Assembly: GCF_017498565.1 (NCBI RefSeq)
Contig: NZ_CP071794.1
Span: 1,302,001 to 1,366,000, forward strand
Reading direction: 5' to 3'
Length of the DNA: 64,000 nucleotides
From: Parasphingorhabdus cellanae
Lineage (GTDB): Bacteria; Pseudomonadota; Alphaproteobacteria; Sphingomonadales; Sphingomonadaceae
Made by a program: the position numbers and the translations under genes. Positions 45,106 to 55,001 of this stretch are shown here, in pieces. Each line of letters opens with the position of its first letter. Position 1 is the first letter of the stretch. The notes below the pieces were generated by a model. The model saw only the letters and a list, made by a program, of their open reading frames with translations, made no database searches and had not been told where the DNA came from.

Positions 45106-45704
45106 GGGTAGAGCATTCCTTCCGTCCAATCATCGCCATTACCATCACTGGCACCATTACTGGCACGCACAAAAACACGGCGTTCGTGCAACCGGTGTTC
45201 GCGATCCTGCCAGAATTCAAAGCGCTGCGGCGTCAATCTATAGCCCGACCAATGCGGCGGACGCGTGACATCCTTGCCTTCAAAATGCGCCTTCATCTCG
45301 TCATAGCGCGCTTCAAACGTCGCACGGCTATCCAGCGGCCGCGATTGATCGGACGCCCAGGCACCGAGCTGCGAATCCCGGCTGCGCGTGGCAAAATAGG
45401 CGTCCGCCGTCTCGTCAGACACAGTCGAGAGCGGTCCTTCTATGCGGATCTGCCGGCGCAGGCTTTTCCAGTGGAATAATATCGCGGCCTGCGGATTGGC
45501 GGCGATATCGGCGGCCTTGCGGCTTTCCTGATTGGTATAGAAGACAAAACCGCTGCGATCATGGCCTTTTAACAATACCATGCGCGCCGCCGGCTGTCCG
45601 CTCGCATCGGCGGTTGCGATGGTCATCGCATTGCTATCATTTAATTCCGTCTCGCGGGCTTCCGCGAACCAGCTGTCGAAAAGGGGGAAGGGATCATGGG
45701 TCAT
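45102..45704 (-). CDS. pdxH: Pyridoxamine 5'-phosphate oxidase
   Basis: The 200-residue FMN enzyme makes pyridoxal 5'-phosphate from PNP or PMP. Typical segments are AMTIATADASGQPAARMVLLKG, GFVFYTNQESRKAADI, FHWKSLRRQIRIEG and the C-terminal RLTPQRFEFWQDREHRLHER with the substrate-binding RxH-type end. The length is close to the family norm of about 200-220. It overlaps the PhzF gene by 4 bases. Confidence 0.96.
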   Translation of the reverse strand: MTHDPFPLFDSWFAEARETELNDSNAMTIATADASGQPAARMVLLKGHDRSGFVFYTNQESRKAADIAANPQAAILFHWKSLRRQIRIEGPLSTVSDETADAYFATRSRDSQLGAWASDQSRPLDSRATFEARYDEMKAHFEGKDVTRPPHWSGYRLTPQRFEFWQDREHRLHERRVFVRASNGASDGNGDDWTEGMLYP

Positions 45705-45783
45705 GATGCTGGCTGTATCAGGGTGTCGGCGGCCGCGAAAGACTTGTGTTTTGAAATTTGCCCGTTCGTTATGACCGCTCCCT

Positions 45784-45876
45784 CATGGGTCTATCATGGG
45801 TCTATCATGGCCCCGACGGGGTTGAGCGATGCGCGCGGTCTACATAGGGTCACAGCGGGTCACACCGGGTCACACC
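45784..45876. repeat. Two arrays of short tandem repeats
   Basis: CATGGGTCTAT (11 bases) occurs 2.4 times at 45784-45810. A 10-base unit, GGGTCACACC (first copy GGGTCACAGC), occurs three times at 45847-45876. They lie in the gap between pdxH and the 279-residue gene, just after the latter's stop on its strand. Confidence 0.7.
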
Positions 45877-45878
45877 CC

Positions 45879-46718
45879 CTAAAGCGCAATATCCTGTGCC
45901 CCCGTCGCGGCCATGTTCTCGCCCGGCATAGAGCCTTTAAACTCCCCGTCCTCATGGACAATCCCCGCCGCCGCTTCGCTGGCCCGGACCTGTCTCCAGA
46001 AATCGGGATCATCGTTCATGCCGCTGCGCATCGCGCGTTCCCATTGCATGTCGTCCCAATCGGCGGCGGCATTGGGGTCGAGGTCGGATATGTCAATATC
46101 GTCCGGTGCGGTGGCCGCAATCTGGGCGCGTGCCTGTTTTTCGCGCAGCCGTTTGAGCAGACCGTCACTACCGATGCCGGTCAAGGGCGGCTCGATATCC
46201 GGCTGCCCCGCCTTGTCTTGTTCCTCCAGCATGGCGGCACAATCGCTGCCCTGGCTGATTGCCTCCACCATCTCGTCAAACTCGGCCGCAGCGGCCCGCG
46301 CCGGATGGCCCGCCAGATCACATTCATCCGCCTTCTTATCCAGCCGGCCGAGCGCCGCGAGCAGCAAGGGCACCGAAAAGCGCTGCCGCTCACCGACTTC
46401 CTCGCCATGATACCAGACCGTCTCGTTCCAGCCATTAAGCCCTTTCTCCAGCACTTCCTCGGCATAAAGATCCCGCGCATGAATGAGCGCCGCATCCCAC
46501 GCCCGCGCAAAGGCCCTGCCCTCACCGCAATCCTGCGTGCGCCGCCGCAACCGATGCGCACTTTCCCGGCTCATACCGACAAAGGCCGCCGCCGACTTAA
46601 CCGACCCACAGCGCGCGAGGGCTTCGAGAAACTTGCCCTGTTTTTCGGGCGTCCAGCGCGGGGCGGGTGCGTCGAGGGTTTCAGTGGCAGATTGTTCGGG
46701 GGATAGTTGGGTCATCAT
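45879..46718 (-). CDS. HTH-containing hypothetical protein (terminase-small-like)
   Basis: The 279-residue product has an N-terminal helix-turn-helix-like segment (GKFLEALARCGSVKSAAAFVGMSRESAHRLRRR), as in sphingomonad proteins with phage-terminase-small-subunit-like HTH. The rest is acidic and helical (DECDLAGHPARAAAAEFDEMVEAISQG) without a known domain. It may be a regulator or a domesticated phage-derived protein. The GC content is chromosome-like. Confidence 0.65.
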   Translation of the reverse strand: MMTQLSPEQSATETLDAPAPRWTPEKQGKFLEALARCGSVKSAAAFVGMSRESAHRLRRRTQDCGEGRAFARAWDAALIHARDLYAEEVLEKGLNGWNETVWYHGEEVGERQRFSVPLLLAALGRLDKKADECDLAGHPARAAAAEFDEMVEAISQGSDCAAMLEEQDKAGQPDIEPPLTGIGSDGLLKRLREKQARAQIAATAPDDIDISDLDPNAAADWDDMQWERAMRSGMNDDPDFWRQVRASEAAAGIVHEDGEFKGSMPGENMAATGAQDIAL

Positions 46719-46816
46719 GCATTCTCACATTGGTTATGGGGAACACATGATATAACCTATATGGTACTTTGTAGGAAAGCCACTAATTATATGTATCTGT
46801 TTAAAAAAAGATACTT

Positions 46817-47938
46817 CTAATAGTCTAAAGAATATCTATAGTAGGCGTATTGTTGATAGCCTTGGATTTGTTGACGATCGGCAGTCGATATCAGCATCAG
46901 CTCGAATAACCTGACACCGCACCCGTTCTTATTTTCGCTATCTGCAGCAAGGATTGATCGATAAGGGATCATCTTTCCGAAATTGCCGATAACGGATTGC
47001 TCTTTTCGATTGGCATTGATTTGCATCGAGATGGTTATGCCGTCATCGGTAGGCTCAATGCTTATTGCTAGAAAGATCTTTTTGCCGATAGGTCGCACTT
47101 TGCCGTGATCGTGCAGAATCATCCGATTTTGGTTATCTGTCCAGTTCAAGTCCAAAATTAGCTCACCATCATAACTGAAAGAGATTTTGAACGCTTCCTG
47201 ATCAGGGCCGCTTTGCATTGTAAAAAGCACTGATTCATCAACTTGTTGTGGCTTCATTTCTAATACTGCCAAAACGGTTAAGGCATCGATTGTATATTTT
47301 TGGTCTTCATAAATCACTTCGAGAAGGTGGTTTGAGTCGAAGTCAATTACACCAGGATCAGAAGAAAAGTGACCGAAGCAGTCATCATATGGCGGCAAAG
47401 GAGAGCAGGCGTTGGCTAAATCATGAATGCCGATTGAAACCAATTTTGCGATGGTGCAAATAGCTCCAATATAACCTTGGGCGACATCAGGAGCGGCTGG
47501 ATCTAGCCCGCCTTCAAGTTGGGCAGACGAGAAATCAAAGTGGACACCGCCAAAGCGGTTAGCGACCTCTTTAATCACAGTTCGGACGGTGTGTTTACAA
47601 CCATCAATCTCCAAAATATCTTGTTGTAAGAAAGATTTTAACGAATGTCCTGTAACGCTGTTGGCATTAATTGGCTTAGCTACGTCGTTAGTTTCCACAT
47701 TCCCCAATACACTAACCCGATCTGAAATATTTTCCTTGATTCGAGGCTGGTATGGGAAGTGTAGCTTTCTTTTTTTTGTACGATTGACAATGTGGATAAG
47801 CGGACTGGAATCTAATAAAAGTCTCCTCAGCCTGAGCGATAACTGACCTGCATCGATTGCATCAGTTGATCGCACACTTGTGACATATTTTTTTAGTTCT
47901 GACCAATCGGCAAAAAGTGCGATTTCTGCATTTATCAT
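46817..47938 (-). CDS. Orphan hypothetical protein in AT-rich DNA
   Basis: The 373-residue soluble protein has no signal or membrane segments. The C-terminal half is beta-rich (EAFKISFSYDGELILDLNW, KIFLAISIEPTDDGITISMQIN), suggesting a sandwich or lectin-like fold, but I recognise no family. Base composition is clearly AT-richer than polA and the 279-residue gene beside it, so it was probably acquired. Confidence 0.6.
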   Translation of the reverse strand: MINAEIALFADWSELKKYVTSVRSTDAIDAGQLSLRLRRLLLDSSPLIHIVNRTKKRKLHFPYQPRIKENISDRVSVLGNVETNDVAKPINANSVTGHSLKSFLQQDILEIDGCKHTVRTVIKEVANRFGGVHFDFSSAQLEGGLDPAAPDVAQGYIGAICTIAKLVSIGIHDLANACSPLPPYDDCFGHFSSDPGVIDFDSNHLLEVIYEDQKYTIDALTVLAVLEMKPQQVDESVLFTMQSGPDQEAFKISFSYDGELILDLNWTDNQNRMILHDHGKVRPIGKKIFLAISIEPTDDGITISMQINANRKEQSVIGNFGKMIPYRSILAADSENKNGCGVRLFELMLISTADRQQIQGYQQYAYYRYSLDY

Positions 47939-48078
47939 CTCATCAGTATTTTTCTTATGTCCAGTTATCTTGTCTTTATAGGAATTATTCGAGACTATAC
48001 AGTATCATATCCTGTGATGTGTAGAGGCTGCAATCTGATAACAATCCAATATCCACTTCCAAACCGATACCCAAACCC

Positions 48079-50904
48079 CTAATGCGCCTCGTCCCAACTC
48101 TTGCCGGTCCCGATATCGACATCCAGCGGCACCGATAGTTTCACCGCTGGCTCTGCCGCACCGGACATGACCGTGCGGATCACATCGGACGCCGCCGCGA
48201 CGTCGCTTTCGGGCAGTTCGAAGACCAGTTCGTCGTGGACCTGCATCAGCATCTTGACCGCTGGTAGCTTGGCCTCGGCCAGCGCGGGGAGCATGCGGGC
48301 CATGGCGCGTTTGATGATGTCGGCGCTGGTGCCCTGTATCGGGGCGTTGATCGCGGCGCGTTCGCTGCCCTGGCGCTCGGTCTGGTTGGCGGATTTCAGG
48401 CGCTCGAACCACGTTTTGCGGCCGAATAAAGTCTCCGTATAACCGCTTTCCCGCGCCGCTTGCAGGGTTTCGGAAATATAGCGGTTGATGCCGGGGAAGC
48501 GTTCGAAATAAGTGTCGATCATCGCCTGCGCTTCATCCGCGTCGACCTCCAGCCGCTTGGCGAGGCCCCAGCGCGAGATGCCATAGAGGATCGCGAAGTT
48601 GATCGTCTTGGCCCGCCCGCGCGTATCGCGATCAACCGTGGCGAAGAGTTCCTGTGCCGTGCGGTTATGAATATCCTCACCCGCCGCGAACGCCTCTTTC
48701 AGGGTTTTAACGTCCGCAATATGCGCGGCGAGGCGCAGTTCAATCTGGCTATAGTCGGCCGCGAGAATAACATTGCCGGGCGCGGCGACAAAGGCTTGCC
48801 GGATTTGCCGGCCGATTTCGGTGCGGATCGGGATATTCTGAAGGTTCGGCTCGGTCGATGACAGTCGCCCGGTCTGCGCGCCGCTAAGGCTATAGGACGT
48901 ATGCACGCGGCCGGTCTTGGCGTTAATCTGTTCCTGCAGCGCATCGGTATAGGTGGATTTGAGCTTCGACAATTGCCGCCAGTCGACAACCTTTTGCGCA
49001 ATCGGCTCGCCATCGCCGGCCAGCCGTTCGAGCACTGTGACATCGGTGGAATATTGCCCGCTCTTGCCCTTTTTGCCGCCTTTCAGGCCCAGCTTGCCGA
49101 ACAGGATTTCGCCCAGTTGCTTGGGGCTGCCAATGGAAAAAGTCTCGCCCGCCAGCGCGTGAATTTCCTTCTCAAGGCTTTCCATATTCTCGGCAAAGCT
49201 TCGCGACAGCCGCGCCAGTTCTTCGCGGTCGACCAGCACGCCGGTTTCTTCCATTTTCGCGATCACCGGGACCAGCGGCCGGTCGACCATCTGATAGACG
49301 CGCGTCGCCTGTTCCGGGGCCATACGCAGGCGCAAAATCTCCCACAGGCGCAGGGTGACATCGGCATCCTCGGCGGCATATTCGGTCGCTTTATCGAGCG
49401 GGACTTCGGCGAAGGTGATCGCTTTCTTGCCCGTGCCGGTCAGCGATTTGAAGCTGATACACTCGTGGCCCAAATGCAGCTTGCTGAGTTCATCCATCCC
49501 GTGGCCATGCAGACCCGCGTCGAGGTTGAAGCTCATCACCAACGTGTCGTCAAACGGGGTGATCTGAATGTCATGCTGGGCCAGCACGGTCATGTCATAT
49601 TTCAGGTTCTGCCCGACCTTCAGCACCGCGTCGTCTTCCAGCAGCGGTTTCAGCCGCGCCAGCGCCTCGTCGGTCGCAATCTGCTTGGGCGATTCTGCAA
49701 ACATGTCGCCGCTGCCATGGCCCAGCGGGATGTAGCAGGCCTCGTTTGGCCCGGTCGCCATGCAGACACCGACAACCCGCGCGGTGACGCTTTCCAGACT
49801 GTCCGTTTCAACATCGACCGCCATCACGCCCCTGGTGCGCGCGCGATCAATCCATATGTCGAGCGTCTCCAGATCCTGCACACATTCATAGGTGCTGCGA
49901 TCAATCGCTGGCGCTTCCACCGGCTTGGCCGCGGCGGGCGGCGCGCTATCGCCGATGCTGCCATCGACATCGGGATTTTGCGGCTCGGCTTGACCACCGC
50001 CGAGCTTCTTCAGCAGCGAGTTAAACCCGTGATGGGTCAGAAATTCCCGCAGCGGGGCATCTGGAATATCCTTGATCAGGAAACTGTCGAGCGTATCGGG
50101 CAAGGGACAGTCCTCTTTCAGCGTCACCAGCACGCGAGAAAGGCGGGCCTGTTCGATATTCTCGAGAATATTTTCCTTCATCTTGGACTTTTTCATGTCC
50201 GGCGCGGCGGCGAGCACCGCTTCGATATCGCCATATTCGTTGATCAATTTGGACGCGGTTTTCGGACCAATGCCGGGGACGCCGGGAATATTATCCGCGC
50301 TGTCGCCCATCAGGCCGAGCACATCGCCCAGCTTTTCCGGACCAACGCCGAATTTTTCCTCCACCGTCGCTTTGCCCATGCGGACATTTTTCATCGTGTC
50401 GAGCATATCGACGCGGCTGTCGTCCGATGGCTCGATCAGCTGCATCAGATCCTTGTCGGACGAGACAATCGTGACCTTCCAGCCTTCGGCGACCGCTGCC
50501 TTGGTATAGCTGGCGATCATGTCGTCGGCCTCGACATTTTCTTCCTCGATCAGCGGCAGCGAAAAAGCGCGGGTCGCATCGCGGATCATCGGGAATTGCG
50601 GGCGCAGGTCCTCCGGAGGCTCGGGGCGATGGGCCTTATATTCGCTATAAAGTTCGTTGCGGAAGCTTTGCGATGACTTGTCGAGCACCACCGCCATATG
50701 GGTCGGGCCATCCGATTTGTGCAGCTCATCCGCCAGCTTCCACAACATGGTGGTATATCCGTAAACCGCTCCGACCGGTTCGCCATGAATATTGGTGAGC
50801 GGCGGCAGCCGGTGATAGGCCCGGAAAATATAGGCCGAACCATCAACCAGATAGAGATGTTTTTGTTTCGTCGAATCCGTGCTGGAAGAATCTGCATCTG
50901 TCAT
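48079..50904 (-). CDS. polA: DNA polymerase I
   Basis: The 941-residue repair and Okazaki-processing polymerase has all three parts. The 5' nuclease (LYLVDGSAYIFRAYHRLPPL to GDSADNIPGVPGIGPKTA) spans about 1-300. The 3'-5' exonuclease keeps its metal residues (VMAVDVETDSLES, about 355). The family A polymerase (LSGAQTGRLSSTEPNLQNIPIR, ADYSQIELRLAAH, KTINFAILYGIS, MLMQVHDELVFE) ends the protein. It is monocistronic on the minus strand. Confidence 0.98.
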   Translation of the reverse strand: MTDADSSSTDSTKQKHLYLVDGSAYIFRAYHRLPPLTNIHGEPVGAVYGYTTMLWKLADELHKSDGPTHMAVVLDKSSQSFRNELYSEYKAHRPEPPEDLRPQFPMIRDATRAFSLPLIEEENVEADDMIASYTKAAVAEGWKVTIVSSDKDLMQLIEPSDDSRVDMLDTMKNVRMGKATVEEKFGVGPEKLGDVLGLMGDSADNIPGVPGIGPKTASKLINEYGDIEAVLAAAPDMKKSKMKENILENIEQARLSRVLVTLKEDCPLPDTLDSFLIKDIPDAPLREFLTHHGFNSLLKKLGGGQAEPQNPDVDGSIGDSAPPAAAKPVEAPAIDRSTYECVQDLETLDIWIDRARTRGVMAVDVETDSLESVTARVVGVCMATGPNEACYIPLGHGSGDMFAESPKQIATDEALARLKPLLEDDAVLKVGQNLKYDMTVLAQHDIQITPFDDTLVMSFNLDAGLHGHGMDELSKLHLGHECISFKSLTGTGKKAITFAEVPLDKATEYAAEDADVTLRLWEILRLRMAPEQATRVYQMVDRPLVPVIAKMEETGVLVDREELARLSRSFAENMESLEKEIHALAGETFSIGSPKQLGEILFGKLGLKGGKKGKSGQYSTDVTVLERLAGDGEPIAQKVVDWRQLSKLKSTYTDALQEQINAKTGRVHTSYSLSGAQTGRLSSTEPNLQNIPIRTEIGRQIRQAFVAAPGNVILAADYSQIELRLAAHIADVKTLKEAFAAGEDIHNRTAQELFATVDRDTRGRAKTINFAILYGISRWGLAKRLEVDADEAQAMIDTYFERFPGINRYISETLQAARESGYTETLFGRKTWFERLKSANQTERQGSERAAINAPIQGTSADIIKRAMARMLPALAEAKLPAVKMLMQVHDELVFELPESDVAAASDVIRTVMSGAAEPAVKLSVPLDVDIGTGKSWDEAH

Positions 50905-50984
50905 GGCGACAATCAGTAGCAGTGGTAACAGTATCCGTCATCGCTAATTTACCGGGCAGATTGTGGAATGGTTTTATGCCGTAA

Positions 50985-51842
50985 TCAGGCAGGCATCGCG
51001 ATCGCATCTTGTAAGCTCTCCGCCTCAAAAAAGGGTCGCGGTTTTTCGCGCATGCCGGGCGTATAAAGCACGCATTGATTGCGACCGCGCCGCTTCGCCT
51101 CGAACAAGGCGCTGTCTGCATTGCGCATCGGCAAGGCGCGCTCTTCGTGCGGCAATACGCCGGTTAATCCGATGCTGATGGTAATACGATGGGACACGCC
51201 TTCTTGGGGTTCGAACAATGTATTTTCGATCTCGTAACGGATCATCTCGCCAATCATCTCGCCTTCGGCCCTGCTGGTGTCTGGCAGCAACACGCCAAAT
51301 TCCTCGCCGCCAATCCGCCCGACTATATCGTTCTTGCGCAATATACGTCTAAAAACAGAAGAGAAGAGGATCAAAGCTTTGTCGCCCACCGGATGCCCAT
51401 AGCTGTCGTTGATAATTTTAAAATGATCCGCATCGATAATCATCAACACATTGTCCTGCGACAATTTGCGACGCTCATCAAAAATTTCCATAAAATGTTC
51501 GCGATTGGCCAAGCCGGTTAAACCGTCGAAACTGGCTTTATGCTTGAGAGCTTTGTTTACCTCCTGCAAATGTTGACGTGTGTCACGCAGGCGATTGGCC
51601 AGCTTTACCAGTTTCTCATTCTGCCGCGCCAGATACCAGCCCAGCGGTATGCTGATCGCCCAGGGAATTAGAAATGCAAAAGTGACGCCGTTCCAGAATT
51701 CCCGGCCAAACCCCACCACGATATAATGCAATATCGCCGCCAATATGGACGACGATATAGTCGCAATCGCGGTGATGATCGCTGTTTGGCGGATTGCTGG
51801 CATCTCGGGAAATGATTTGATCATAACAATGATGTTAAACAA
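50985..51842 (-). CDS. Membrane diguanylate cyclase (GGDEF)
   Basis: The 285-residue product has two N-terminal membrane segments (IITAIATISSSILAAILHYIVV, FWNGVTFAFLIPWAISIPLGW), a short coiled coil and a GGDEF domain with the active site IGGEEFGVLLPD. The inhibitory I-site RKND lies five residues before GGEEF, so the enzyme should make cyclic di-GMP with product inhibition. ATGs at residues 7 and 14 are alternative starts. It stands alone next to polA. Confidence 0.93.
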   Translation of the reverse strand: MFNIIVMIKSFPEMPAIRQTAIITAIATISSSILAAILHYIVVGFGREFWNGVTFAFLIPWAISIPLGWYLARQNEKLVKLANRLRDTRQHLQEVNKALKHKASFDGLTGLANREHFMEIFDERRKLSQDNVLMIIDADHFKIINDSYGHPVGDKALILFSSVFRRILRKNDIVGRIGGEEFGVLLPDTSRAEGEMIGEMIRYEIENTLFEPQEGVSHRITISIGLTGVLPHEERALPMRNADSALFEAKRRGRNQCVLYTPGMREKPRPFFEAESLQDAIAMPA

Positions 51843-51948
51843 AGTCAGTTGATAGGAGATGCAATTTCATGGTTAAGAGCCAATGATAAAAACCCCTGAT
51901 TTTCAGTCGCATTTGACCTTATTTGGTTAATATTGAACAGCGGTTTCT

Positions 51949-52836
51949 CTATTCCGTTAATTGTCCCACCAGCGCGGCTTTATTGTCGCGCAGGACCAAT
52001 TCCGCAAAATCCATAAAGGCTTTCACGCGGGCGGTGCGCCGCAGATCATCATGGGTCAATATCCAGATGTCGCGCGACGGTGTTGGTTCTCGTCTTGTCG
52101 CCCGCACCAAATCAGGCGTGCTATCGCCCGCAATACAGGGAATCATAACCAGCCCCATTTGCGCCCGCGCCATTTCGATCTGCAAAGCTATGCTGCCGAA
52201 ATTTCCCCAGACCGGAACACCCGCAAATTCAGTGCTCTGAGTCCAGTCGGGAAACCGGCTGTCCCGATCGGTCCAGCCGAGCCAACGTGCTTGCTCAGGC
52301 TGGTTAACAAAATCGTGGCGGGCGAGATAATCGGGATGGGCATAGATCGATGTCGTATAAGCAAATAGCCTTTTACCAACCAACATATCCGGCGGATTAT
52401 TATCCATGCGGATCGCCACATCGGCCTCCCTTCGAGCGACATCAAGCAGGTCATAGCTTGTCAATATTTCCAGCTCCAAGCCGGGATATGCCTCGCAAAA
52501 TTCGGGCAATCGAGAGGCAAACATCGATGTTGCAAAAGGTTCCGCCATGGTCACGCGAATGGTACCGGTCAGTTCATTATCACGGCCAGCGATATGGCGT
52601 TCCACAGTAACAAGATCATCCGCAAATGTTCCGGCCGCACGCGCGAGATCTTCGCCAGCGGACGTCGGAAAATATCCTTCCGGCCTGCGTTCGAACAGCG
52701 TAACCCCGAGAGACTTTTCAAGATGTTCGATCCGCCGGCTGACTGTGCTGTGATGAACATTCAGATTTTTCGCCGCCGCGCGGACGGTGCCGCCGGTCAT
52801 GACCTCCCGGAATGTCTTGATATCTTCCCAATCCAT
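51949..52836 (-). CDS. LysR-family transcriptional regulator
   Basis: From ATG 52836 the product is 295 residues. An N-terminal winged HTH (MDWEDIKTFREVMTGGTVRAA, then HHSTVSRRIEHLEKSLGVTLFERR) is followed by a periplasmic-binding-like effector domain starting near ELTGTIRVTMAEP. It is divergent from the MAPEG gene, which is a likely target by the usual LysR arrangement. The effector is unknown. Confidence 0.92.
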   Translation of the reverse strand: MDWEDIKTFREVMTGGTVRAAAKNLNVHHSTVSRRIEHLEKSLGVTLFERRPEGYFPTSAGEDLARAAGTFADDLVTVERHIAGRDNELTGTIRVTMAEPFATSMFASRLPEFCEAYPGLELEILTSYDLLDVARREADVAIRMDNNPPDMLVGKRLFAYTTSIYAHPDYLARHDFVNQPEQARWLGWTDRDSRFPDWTQSTEFAGVPVWGNFGSIALQIEMARAQMGLVMIPCIAGDSTPDLVRATRREPTPSRDIWILTHDDLRRTARVKAFMDFAELVLRDNKAALVGQLTE

Positions 52837-53048
52837 TTGGCTTCCCCTCTTTCTGTCATCAACCGATCGCGTCTGACAAGCCAATTCTAACGCGATAGCG
52901 AGACAAATCCATGGCTCATTTATGCACCATCAGGGTGCATATACTCTTTTGGACATTGGGTTTTTGAGCCGATAGCAATTGGAAGCTGCCGCGACATCAC
53001 GGCCCATAAAGCGAACGCTATAAAAATAATCCAATGAGGAGATCCTGT

Positions 53049-53465
53049 ATGACTGTGCCAATTATTTCCGCTTATGCTGGCGGCTTTCTGATTATAATGC
53101 AGGCGATATTAATGGTGCTGACCGGGCTCCATCGCGCCAAGTCTGGTATCAATCTGGGTGTTGGCGATGATCCTGTCATGGAACGAAAAATCCGGCGCCA
53201 TGGCAATCTGGCCGAGAATGCGGGTTTGTTCGTGGCCGTTTTGGCGCTGGCGGAAATGACCGGTGTGACCACACAGGTTATCATGACTATCGCCATCGTC
53301 TTCGTCGTCGTGCGTCTTTTCCATGCCATTGCCTTATCCACCGAAGCGGGATCGCATGGCGCTGAAACGGGCAAGATTTTCGTGCTTGCCCGGATAATCG
53401 GCGCCTTCGGAACCTTGCTGAGTTTTCTCGCACTGGGCGCGTTTCTTCTTTTAAATCTAATGTGA
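53049..53465 (+). CDS. MAPEG-family membrane protein
   Basis: From ATG 53049, eight bases after GAGGAG, the product is 138 residues with four hydrophobic segments and the MAPEG-type motif ERKIRRHGNLAENAG at the end of the first loop. The bacterial members are glutathione-dependent or of unknown activity. It is divergent from the LysR gene and followed on the same strand by DUF1993. Confidence 0.88.
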   Translation: MTVPIISAYAGGFLIIMQAILMVLTGLHRAKSGINLGVGDDPVMERKIRRHGNLAENAGLFVAVLALAEMTGVTTQVIMTIAIVFVVVRLFHAIALSTEAGSHGAETGKIFVLARIIGAFGTLLSFLALGAFLLLNLM

Positions 53466-53510
53466 TACGCCCACACCCATATCATTACAGAATATCATCA
53501 AGGAACAATT

Positions 53511-54026
53511 ATGACCGTAGCGCTTTCCCATATTTTCAAATCCTCCACTGCCCAGGCTTTTCGCGGCCTGACCAATATATTGGAAAAAGCCAAGGCCCAT
53601 GCCGAGGCGACAGACGCCCCAGAAAATGCCTTTATGGAAAACCGGCTGTTCCCCGACATGCACGAGATGAAATGGCAGGTGCAGATGATCACCGAATTTG
53701 CGGTGCGCGGGGCCGCGCGGATGACAGGCATAGCCGGTGACGCGCTGCCTGATCTGCCGATGGAAGGCGACACATTTGACGCTCTGATCGCGCGGATTGC
53801 CGATTGCGGGGACACGGTTGCCAAAGCCGATGACGCGACAATCGACGGCAATGAAACCATGATGATTTCGATGCCCATCGGGCCCGATCAGACGATGGAT
53901 CTGGACGGAAAAACCTATGTGCTGAGCTTTTACCTCCCCAACCTGTTTTTCCATGTCACCACCGCTTATAATCTGCTGCGGATGCAGGGCGTGGCCGTGG
54001 GTAAGAAAGACTATATGGGGATATGA
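53511..54026 (+). CDS. DUF1993 domain-containing protein
   Basis: The 171-residue product shows the family pattern (TVALSHIFKSSTAQAFRGLTNILEKA, PDMHEMKWQVQMITEFAVRG, FYLPNLFFHVTTAYNLLRMQGVAVGKKDYMG). This is a DinB-like four-helix fold of unknown function. The gene starts 45 bases after MAPEG on the same strand and may be co-transcribed. Confidence 0.9.
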   Translation: MTVALSHIFKSSTAQAFRGLTNILEKAKAHAEATDAPENAFMENRLFPDMHEMKWQVQMITEFAVRGAARMTGIAGDALPDLPMEGDTFDALIARIADCGDTVAKADDATIDGNETMMISMPIGPDQTMDLDGKTYVLSFYLPNLFFHVTTAYNLLRMQGVAVGKKDYMGI

Positions 54027-54220
54027 AACCATAGAAGCTTTTATCCTGATTTAAAAAAGGCTTACATGACGTTTCCTTCATCAGCGAGGTACGCCAAACC
54101 CAAGACCAAAAATTTGCACGTACCTGTGAATTATGTTAACGAAAAATTAGGGTCGCATAACTCGGGAATTTCTTTGTCCCCACTGGTTTAATATCCAGTG
54201 TCTTGAATAGGGTAGTCTTC

Positions 54221-54871
54221 ATGAAAAGATATCTACTAGCTGGTAGCGCTTTTGCGCTATTATCAGCCGTTCCGGCGCAAGCCGCGGAGGTCATTTTCAC
54301 CGACCGGACGGCATTTGACGCGGCTGCCGGAGCAGGCCTGACTTTCGAAAGTTTTGAAACGGCACAGTCCGGCGCAACGGTAAATTATCCCGGCTTTTCC
54401 GTTACGGAATCGGACGGTTCCAATTTTATTACCCATACCGCAATCAACAGCTTCTTCACTTCTGCGACATCTGATGGAGCAAATTCCATTTGGTTTGATG
54501 ACAATGGCAGCAGTTTGGCAACCTTCGTTTTCGACGCACCGATAACCGCGTTCGGATTTGACGTTGCGGCAGCTGCGGCTGGCACCATGACCTTTTCAGG
54601 CGGTGCTGCCGGATCTTTTGCTCTTGGCGCAGATACTCCAACATTCTTTGGTGTAATTTCAGATACCGCATTTACGACGTTGCAGTTCGATATGTCTGGC
54701 GGACCTGAGGTCGGCTTTGATGCGCTCTCGTTCGGCGTCGCCAATATGGCTGCTGTTCCAGAACCCGCCACATGGGCCTTCATGATCTTTGGCTTTGGCG
54801 CCATCGGCGGAGCGCTACGCCGTAAGAAAGATATGGGGCGCAAAACCAATGTGAAAGTCAGCTACGCTTAA
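54221..54871 (+). CDS. PEPxxWA-CTERM sorting-domain protein, secreted
   Basis: From ATG 54221 the product is 216 residues with a signal peptide (MKRYLLAGSAFALLSAVPAQA), a beta-rich body and a C-terminal sorting tag: VPEPATWAFMIFGFGAIGG followed by LRRKK. This tag is recognised by sphingomonad-type exosortase, so the protein is exported and processed at the envelope, often with exopolysaccharide. Its own role is unknown. A terminator follows. Confidence 0.93.
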   Translation: MKRYLLAGSAFALLSAVPAQAAEVIFTDRTAFDAAAGAGLTFESFETAQSGATVNYPGFSVTESDGSNFITHTAINSFFTSATSDGANSIWFDDNGSSLATFVFDAPITAFGFDVAAAAAGTMTFSGGAAGSFALGADTPTFFGVISDTAFTTLQFDMSGGPEVGFDALSFGVANMAAVPEPATWAFMIFGFGAIGGALRRKKDMGRKTNVKVSYA

Positions 54872-54901
54872 GCGACTTTCCACAGCAAAAATTTAAAAAA
54901 C

Positions 54902-54930
54902 CCCGTTGGTGCCGATCCAGCGGGGTTTTT
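54902..54930 (+). terminator. Rho-independent terminator after the PEP-CTERM gene
   Basis: CCCCG and CGGGG pair around a 17-base loop and run into TTTTTTG, with an A-run upstream, so it could stop transcripts from either direction. Confidence 0.75.
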
Positions 54931-55001
54931 TGTTGGGTGCCATATTGGCTAGCCAGGAACATCCTTCTATGTTCGAACGCATCAGTAGATGAGGGCAATA
55001 T

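Noticed and set aside
45696..46706. 336-codon open frame antisense to the 279-residue gene
   Set aside because: The minus-strand gene has an HTH and family-like content; the plus-strand translation does not.
48901..50676. 591-codon open frame on the plus strand across polA
   Set aside because: It is wholly antisense to an intact polA; the low-stop frame arises from GC-rich coding bias opposite the gene and the translation looks like no real protein.
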